NCBI RefSeq assembly: GCF_019456655.1 | Contig: NZ_CP080332.1 | Location: forward strand, 5,934,504-5,998,503 | Length of the DNA stretch: 64,000 nucleotides | Reading direction: 5' to 3' | From: Mycolicibacterium diernhoferi | Lineage (GTDB): Bacteria; Actinomycetota; Actinomycetes; Mycobacteriales; Mycobacteriaceae | Part shown: positions 59,604 to 64,000 of the stretch, piece by piece | Numbering within the stretch: the first letter of the stretch is position 1 | How the letters are laid out: the number at the start of each line of letters is the position of its first letter | Notes under the pieces: model-generated | The model's input: the letters and a program-made list of their open reading frames with translations, nothing else | The model's database searches: none | Told to the model about the DNA's origin: nothing | Program-made: the position numbers and the translations under genes

Positions 59604-60200
59604 CTACCCGTAGGTGTCGCGGGGTCCGCGTCCGGAAACGTGACGATTACCCTTGCGCCACGACGGTGCGGTCGGTCCCTGGATCTTCAGCGAGGTCACG
59701 ACGCCGTCGCCGACGGCCGCGGCGATCTTGGCCAGCAGCTGGGCCTGCACCATCCGCAACTGCGTCGCCCAGGCCGTGGACTCCGCGGATACGGTCAGCA
59801 CCCCGTCCCGCAGACTGGTCGGCACGGCATGATCGGCGATCTGGTCCCCGACGACGGTCGTCCACTGACCCAGGACCGAACCCTCGGCCACCTGCTTGGA
59901 CCAGCCCCGCGACTGCGCCAGATCTCGAGCCGCCGCACTGAACGGCTGTGGATCGCGGACGTCCGGGCCGGGCCCGGACCACCGGCGCCGCCGGCCGACG
60001 GTGGGGGAGCGCTGCGTGGAGGTCACCCGGCCGCGGCCCACATCCTTGCCCTGGCTGCGCGCCGCGCCGCGGGCCTCCTCGAGCGCCCGGCGCACCATGT
60101 CCATACCGGGCAGATTCGCCAGATGCTCCGGTGGGTCCCCGGTTTCACCCGTGTCCGCAGACTCGCGCATGCCCGACGGTTCGCTCGCAGACTCGCTCAC
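59604..60200 (-). CDS. dciA: DciA-family (DUF721) replicative helicase loader
   Basis: A 198-residue protein with an N-terminal disordered region and a C-terminal DUF721 domain ([38 protein letters not shown]). DciA proteins interact with the replicative helicase DnaB in bacteria without DnaC. Its start overlaps recF by 4 bases; this recF-dciA-gyrB order is usual in mycobacteria (Rv0004). Confidence 0.92.
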   Translation of the reverse strand: MSESASEPSGMRESADTGETGDPPEHLANLPGMDMVRRALEEARGAARSQGKDVGRGRVTSTQRSPTVGRRRRWSGPGPDVRDPQPFSAAARDLAQSRGWSKQVAEGSVLGQWTTVVGDQIADHAVPTSLRDGVLTVSAESTAWATQLRMVQAQLLAKIAAAVGDGVVTSLKIQGPTAPSWRKGNRHVSGRGPRDTYG

Positions 60201-61357
60201 GACACCACCTCCGAGATTCGTCCACCATCATCATCGCGCATGGTGACCTCGATCCGGCGCACATCCCAGTCCACGGGCAGATCCTCGGGAACGGCCGCGG
60301 TCACCAGCACCTGCTCGGCCGACGACGCCACCTGGGCCAGGGCCCGTCGCCGGGCGTTGTCCAGTTCGGCGAACACATCGTCGAGCAGCAGTACCGGATC
60401 GGATCCGTCGGTACGCAGCAGTTCGTAGGCCGCCAACCTCAAACCGAGTGCCATCGACCAGGATTCGCCGTGGCTGGCGTAGCCCTTGGCCGGTTGTTCA
60501 CCGAGGCGGAGTTCGAGATCGTCGCGATGCGGCCCGACCAGACACACGCCGCGCTCGAGTTCGGCCGACCTCTTGTTCCGCAACTCCTCGAGCAACGCGG
60601 CTTCGTAGACACCCCGGTCGACGGTGCCCGCAGCCGCCTCGGCCTCGACGGCCGGCGCGGCACTGCGGTACCGGATCGCCGCCGGCCGAGACCCCGGGGC
60701 GAGCAGTTGATAGGCCTTCTCAACCTCGGGGGCGAGCTGGTTCACCAGATCCACCCGCGCCGAAAGCAGTTCTGCGCCATGGGCTGCCAGATGCCCGTCC
60801 CACGACTCGAGGGTGTCCAGCATCGCGGTGTCACCGCGGTACCGTGCCGGGCCTGCGGACTTCAGCAAGGCGGTGCGCTGGCGAACCACCTTGTCGTAGT
60901 CGGCCCGCACTCCCGCGATCCGGGGTCGCCGGGTGGTGGCGACCTCGTCCAGATAACGGCGCCGCTCGGACGGATCTCCGCGCACCAGCGCGAGGTCCTC
61001 GGGCGCGAACAGCACCGCCCGCAGGACACCCAATATCTCGCGCGGGCTGCGTACCGGCGAGCGATTCAGCCGGGCCTTGTTGGCCCGTCCGGTGGTGATC
61101 TCGAGATCGATCGCGAGTTCACGGCCCTCGTTGACCACCACCGTCGAGACGACGGCACGCGGCGCCCCGGCCCGGATCAGTGGCGCATCCGAGGCGACCC
61201 GATGTGAACTCAACGTCGCCGAATACCACAATGCCTCGACGAGATTGGTCTTGCCGAAGCCGTTCGGCGCGACGAAGACGGTATGCCCTGGCTCGAGCTC
61301 TATATCGGCCCGCGACCATGACCGGAAGTCGGTCAATCCCAGATGACGTACGTACAA
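60197..61357 (-). CDS. recF: DNA replication/repair protein RecF
   Basis: A 386-residue SMC-like ATPase: Walker [11 protein letters not shown], RecF signature near [23 protein letters not shown], Walker [14 protein letters not shown]. It loads RecA at gaps together with RecO/RecR. It ends 4 bases into dciA and starts 2 bases after gnd. Confidence 0.97.
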   Translation of the reverse strand: MYVRHLGLTDFRSWSRADIELEPGHTVFVAPNGFGKTNLVEALWYSATLSSHRVASDAPLIRAGAPRAVVSTVVVNEGRELAIDLEITTGRANKARLNRSPVRSPREILGVLRAVLFAPEDLALVRGDPSERRRYLDEVATTRRPRIAGVRADYDKVVRQRTALLKSAGPARYRGDTAMLDTLESWDGHLAAHGAELLSARVDLVNQLAPEVEKAYQLLAPGSRPAAIRYRSAAPAVEAEAAAGTVDRGVYEAALLEELRNKRSAELERGVCLVGPHRDDLELRLGEQPAKGYASHGESWSMALGLRLAAYELLRTDGSDPVLLLDDVFAELDNARRRALAQVASSAEQVLVTAAVPEDLPVDWDVRRIEVTMRDDDGGRISEVVS

Positions 61358-61359
61358 AA

Positions 61360-62253
61360 CTAACCGGACTCCGAGATTCGTTGTACGGCGTGCCCGCCGA
61401 ACTGGTTACGGAGCGCGGCAACGGCCTTCATCGTCGGTGAATCTTCCTGGCGGGAAAGGAATCTCGCGAAGAGCGAGGCTGCGATCCCGGGGACCGGAAC
61501 CCGCAGCCGGATGGCTTCTTCGACCGTCCACCGGCCCTCACCGGAATCCTCGGTGTACCCGGTGAGATTCTCCAGGCCCGGATCTTCCTTGAGCGCCTTC
61601 GCCAACAGTTGTTGCAGCCAGGACCGCACCACCGTGCCGTTGGTCCAGGCCTGATAGACCGCCTGCGGGTCGCGCACCAGATCCTCGGCGGCCAGCATCT
61701 CGTAGCCCTCGGCATATGCGGTCATCAACGCGTACTCGACGCCGTTGTGCACCATCTTGGTGAAGTGTCCGGCGCCCACCGGTCCCGCGTGGACGAAACC
61801 ATCGGCCTTCTCACCGGCCGGCCGCAGCGTGTCGAAGATCGGCATGGCTCGAGCGACATCCTCGTCACCACCGCCGATCATCAGTCCGTAGCCTTCGGTG
61901 AGACCCCAGACACCGCCGGAGACCCCCGCATCGATGAAGGAGATCCCCTTGTCTCCCAACATCTTTGCGTGCGGCGCGTCCTCTGTGTAGCGCGAGTTGC
62001 CGCCGTCGATCACCAGGTCACCGGGGTCGAGCACCTCGGCCAGGTCCGCGATGGTCGATCGGGTGACGGCGCCGGAGGGGACCATCACCCAGACCGTGCG
62101 GGGTGACGGTAGTGCCTCGGCCAACGCCGCCAGCGAGGGCACGTCGGTGACTTCGGGACGCGGGTCGTATCCGACGACCTGGTGGCCTCCCGCACGCAGC
62201 CGTTCGCGCATGTTGAAGCCCATTTTGCCCAGCCCGATCAAACCGAGTTGCAT
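61360..62253 (-). CDS. gnd: 6-phosphogluconate dehydrogenase, decarboxylating (short GndA/YqeC type)
   Basis: This 297-residue enzyme has the N-terminal Rossmann motif [21 protein letters not shown], the substrate-binding [15 protein letters not shown] and the catalytic Lys in [13 protein letters not shown]. It converts 6-phosphogluconate to ribulose-5-phosphate with NAD(P). This short actinobacterial type differs from the 470-residue enterobacterial Gnd. Presence between dnaN and recF is typical of rapidly growing mycobacteria and absent in M. tuberculosis. Confidence 0.92.
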   Translation of the reverse strand: MQLGLIGLGKMGFNMRERLRAGGHQVVGYDPRPEVTDVPSLAALAEALPSPRTVWVMVPSGAVTRSTIADLAEVLDPGDLVIDGGNSRYTEDAPHAKMLGDKGISFIDAGVSGGVWGLTEGYGLMIGGGDEDVARAMPIFDTLRPAGEKADGFVHAGPVGAGHFTKMVHNGVEYALMTAYAEGYEMLAAEDLVRDPQAVYQAWTNGTVVRSWLQQLLAKALKEDPGLENLTGYTEDSGEGRWTVEEAIRLRVPVPGIAASLFARFLSRQEDSPTMKAVAALRNQFGGHAVQRISESG

Positions 62254-62284
62254 ATGTGCGCATTCCTCCGCGTGGGTGAGCCGG

Positions 62285-63484
62285 TCAGCCCGGGAGGCGC
62301 ACCGGCATCAACAGATAGACGTAATCGGTCTGCTCGGCGGGGAAGGGCCCCGTCGCGCCGGCCTCGACACCATTCTCGCCCGCGGGCCGCAGCACCGCCG
62401 GTCGGCTCGGGGTGGTGAAACCGAAAGTCACCCGCTCCGAACGCAACGACCCCAGGCCGTCGGTCAGGTAGGTCGGGTTGAAGGCAATGGTCAGGGGCTC
62501 ACCGGCGAAATCGACCTGCAGGTCTTCCTCGGCGCGGCCGACGTCATCGGCGCCTGCCGACAGCCGGACGCCGTCCTCGCTGAACTCGAGCCGGACCTGT
62601 GCACCGCGATCGGCCACCAGGGCCACACGCTTGATCGCCTCGGTCAGTTCGGCGACCCCGACGGTGGCGACCGCGGTGTGCTCGGTGGGCAGCAGCTGGC
62701 GGAACTTCGGGAACTCGGCGTCGAGCAGCCGGGTCGTGGTGCGCTTGCCGTTGCTGCGGATGCCCAGCAGGCCCTCCTTGCCGACGGCGGCGCCGGCGCC
62801 GAGCGCCAGGTGCACCTCGGTGCCGTCGGTGCCGGTCTTGGCGGCCTCCGACAGGGTCTTAGCCGGGACCAGCACGGCGGCCTCGATACCGGCCGAGCCG
62901 GTGGACCAGGTGAGTTCGCGGACCGCGAGCCGGAATCGGTCGGTGGCTGCCAAAACGACCTTGTCGCCGGAAATTTCGACCCGGATACCGGTCAGCATGG
63001 GCAGCGTGTCGTCGCGACCTGCGGCAACCGCCACCTGACCGATCGCCTCGCCGAACAGATCGGCCGAAACCACACCGGTCTCGTCCGGCAGCGCCGGCAG
63101 CGACGGATAATCCTCGACGGCCATCGTCGGCAGCGAGAAGCGGGCGCTACCGCAGCTCAGCGAGACCCGGGTGCCCTCGACACTGACGTCGACGGGCTTG
63201 GCCGGCAGCGAGCGGGTGATATCCGAGAGCAGCCTGCCGGAAACCAAAACGCTTCCCGGAGAAGCGATTTCAGCTGCGACACGAACTTCTGCCGATGTCT
63301 CGTAGTCGTACCCGGAGATTGTCAGACCATCGTCGGAACCGGTCAGCAGCACGCCGGCGAGCACCGGAACGGTCGGCCGTGACGGCAAGCTGCGCGCCAC
63401 CCATGCCACCGCATCGGCAAAATCCTCGCGTACCAGACGGAACTTCAAATCGGTGAGACCAACATTCGTCGTCACCACGTCCAT
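62285..63484 (-). CDS. dnaN: DNA polymerase III beta clamp
   Basis: A 399-residue sliding clamp with three repeated domains (~1-130, 135-260, 265-399), ending in [11 protein letters not shown], the family's conserved C-terminal MPVRL. It tethers the replicative polymerase. The start is the ATG at 63484 ([10 protein letters not shown]), where the family begins. It is next to the oriC spacer. Confidence 0.97.
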   Translation of the reverse strand: MDVVTTNVGLTDLKFRLVREDFADAVAWVARSLPSRPTVPVLAGVLLTGSDDGLTISGYDYETSAEVRVAAEIASPGSVLVSGRLLSDITRSLPAKPVDVSVEGTRVSLSCGSARFSLPTMAVEDYPSLPALPDETGVVSADLFGEAIGQVAVAAGRDDTLPMLTGIRVEISGDKVVLAATDRFRLAVRELTWSTGSAGIEAAVLVPAKTLSEAAKTGTDGTEVHLALGAGAAVGKEGLLGIRSNGKRTTTRLLDAEFPKFRQLLPTEHTAVATVGVAELTEAIKRVALVADRGAQVRLEFSEDGVRLSAGADDVGRAEEDLQVDFAGEPLTIAFNPTYLTDGLGSLRSERVTFGFTTPSRPAVLRPAGENGVEAGATGPFPAEQTDYVYLLMPVRLPG

Positions 63485-64000
63485 AGCGTCCCTTCGATCT
63501 ACCGCGTCAACCAGCACCTAGCTGCGGATTCCCCATGTCACTCCGAGCGTAGTCGCGAACTGGTCGACGATCGCACCGGCGTATCGAATCACAACCGTAG
63601 AGCGTTCGGCGCGAACTTGAAAGCTATTCGCTCGGTCTGCGCAGGGCGCGGAAATCACCGAGGAGCGGTGAGCCGACTGCCCTGTCCCCAACAGCCTGCT
63701 TTTAGAAGATGATCCTTCTAGAGATAAAAGCAACAGTAATAGGTCCTGTGGAAGCTGTGGATGAATGCCCCTCCGTGCAGGTGGCACGCGTGCCGGGGGT
63801 GTGCGCAGACTGTGGAGGAATTCCGGACGGCCGGGGCGCGGCTGTGAATAGAACCCGTGTTGTGCAGTGGACGCCGGGTTGACGACAGGTTTCTCCCAAG
63901 TTGTGCACAGCGCTATCCACACCGTTTTTGTGTGGCGAATGGTGCCGACGTGACGGAAGTTTTTCCGAGATTTGTGGTGAGAACTACAGTCCGGGCGGGC
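63485..64000. other. oriC region (dnaA-dnaN spacer, partial)
   Basis: The non-coding region after dnaN continues to the window edge, where dnaA should follow on the minus strand. It contains several DnaA-box-like sequences. On the minus strand these are GCTTCCACA (63747-63755), TCATCCACA (63756-63764), TCCTCCACA (63811-63819) and CTATTCACA (63843-63851); on the plus strand, TTGTGCACA (63901-63909) and CTATCCACA (63913-63921). A less GC-rich segment at 63697-63741 with an inverted repeat is a candidate unwinding element. Short open frames here are not coding. Confidence 0.85.
63697..63732. repeat. Nested inverted repeat in the AT-rich part of oriC
   Basis: Outer arms TGCTTTTA (63697-63704) and TAAAAGCA (63725-63732) are exact complements; inner arms TAGAAG (63703-63708) and CTTCTA (63715-63720) also match. 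It could extrude as a hairpin with a GAGA bulge. Confidence 0.6.

Noticed and set aside
63518..63922. Minus-strand 134-codon frame in the oriC spacer
   Set aside because: It covers the DnaA-box region, has no recognisable family and would disagree with the conserved non-coding spacer.

Overview
The window reads as chromosomal DNA of a rapidly growing mycobacterium (Mycolicibacterium-like). The evidence is uniformly high GC, the order dnaN-gnd-recF-dciA-gyrB-gyrA-DUF3566-tRNA-Ile-tRNA-Ala-ppiA-crgA-pknB-pknA-pbpA-rodA-pstP-fhaB-fhaA-tRNA-Leu, an MPT63-like secreted protein, a mycofactocin-type SDR, and type VII secretion-associated proteins. A gnd gene between dnaN and recF fits rapid growers. 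GyrA has Ser where most mycobacteria have Ala, which fits the M. fortuitum / M. aurum side of the genus. The strand is inverted relative to the usual dnaA-first numbering: dnaA lies just beyond base 64000 and the oriC spacer is the last ~0.5 kb.

Layout. 1-3.7 kb: a small secreted protein, an SDR and a divergent cation/proton antiporter plus TrkA-type gene pair. 3.7-12 kb: a close-packed minus-strand series consisting of an AveC-like membrane protein, a MoxR/VWA chaperone pair, a cupin, two tandem NmrA-like reductases and a large LuxR-type ATPase regulator, with a divergent TetR gene. 12.7-15 kb: an aldehyde dehydrogenase and SDR operon. 15.1-16.5 kb: a Met/Gly-rich membrane protein whose stop codon is the target of an intact IS481-family insertion. 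16.7-17.2 kb: an MPT63-like secreted protein. 17.2-24.8 kb: a catabolic region with two Rieske oxygenases, each followed by a small unrecognised protein, plus ferredoxin reductase, TauD-like dioxygenase, SDR, amidohydrolase and MarR regulator. 24.9-34.3 kb: a DUF3516 helicase, a VOC fragment, a GH5-like enzyme, an ascorbate-type PTS, a zinc alcohol dehydrogenase, an FAD/Rieske oxidoreductase and small proteins. 34.4-37.8 kb: a DUF1023 hydrolase, a lipoprotein, an EspC-like protein and a methyltransferase. 37.9-64 kb: the conserved mycobacterial cell-wall/signalling block and the replication-origin block.

How the genes work together. The most interesting part is 10.8-24.9 kb. Three promoters (aldehyde dehydrogenase operon, ferredoxin reductase operon, second Rieske operon) carry nearly the same palindromic sequence, TGACAAGTASTTGATAA or a close variant, 11-31 bases before the start codon. 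This joins about eleven catabolic genes into one probable regulon, likely under the MarR or TetR protein encoded there. Within it, two copies of a [Rieske oxygenase + ~106-111 aa acidic protein] pair suggest a previously undescribed small partner of Rieske oxygenases. One of the two oxygenases has Cys in place of the last Rieske-cluster His.

The right third is textbook mycobacterial: five successive genes (pstP to pknB) each overlap the preceding gene by 4 bases, linking Ser/Thr phosphorylation to elongation-type peptidoglycan synthesis; replication and supercoiling genes follow, ending in oriC.
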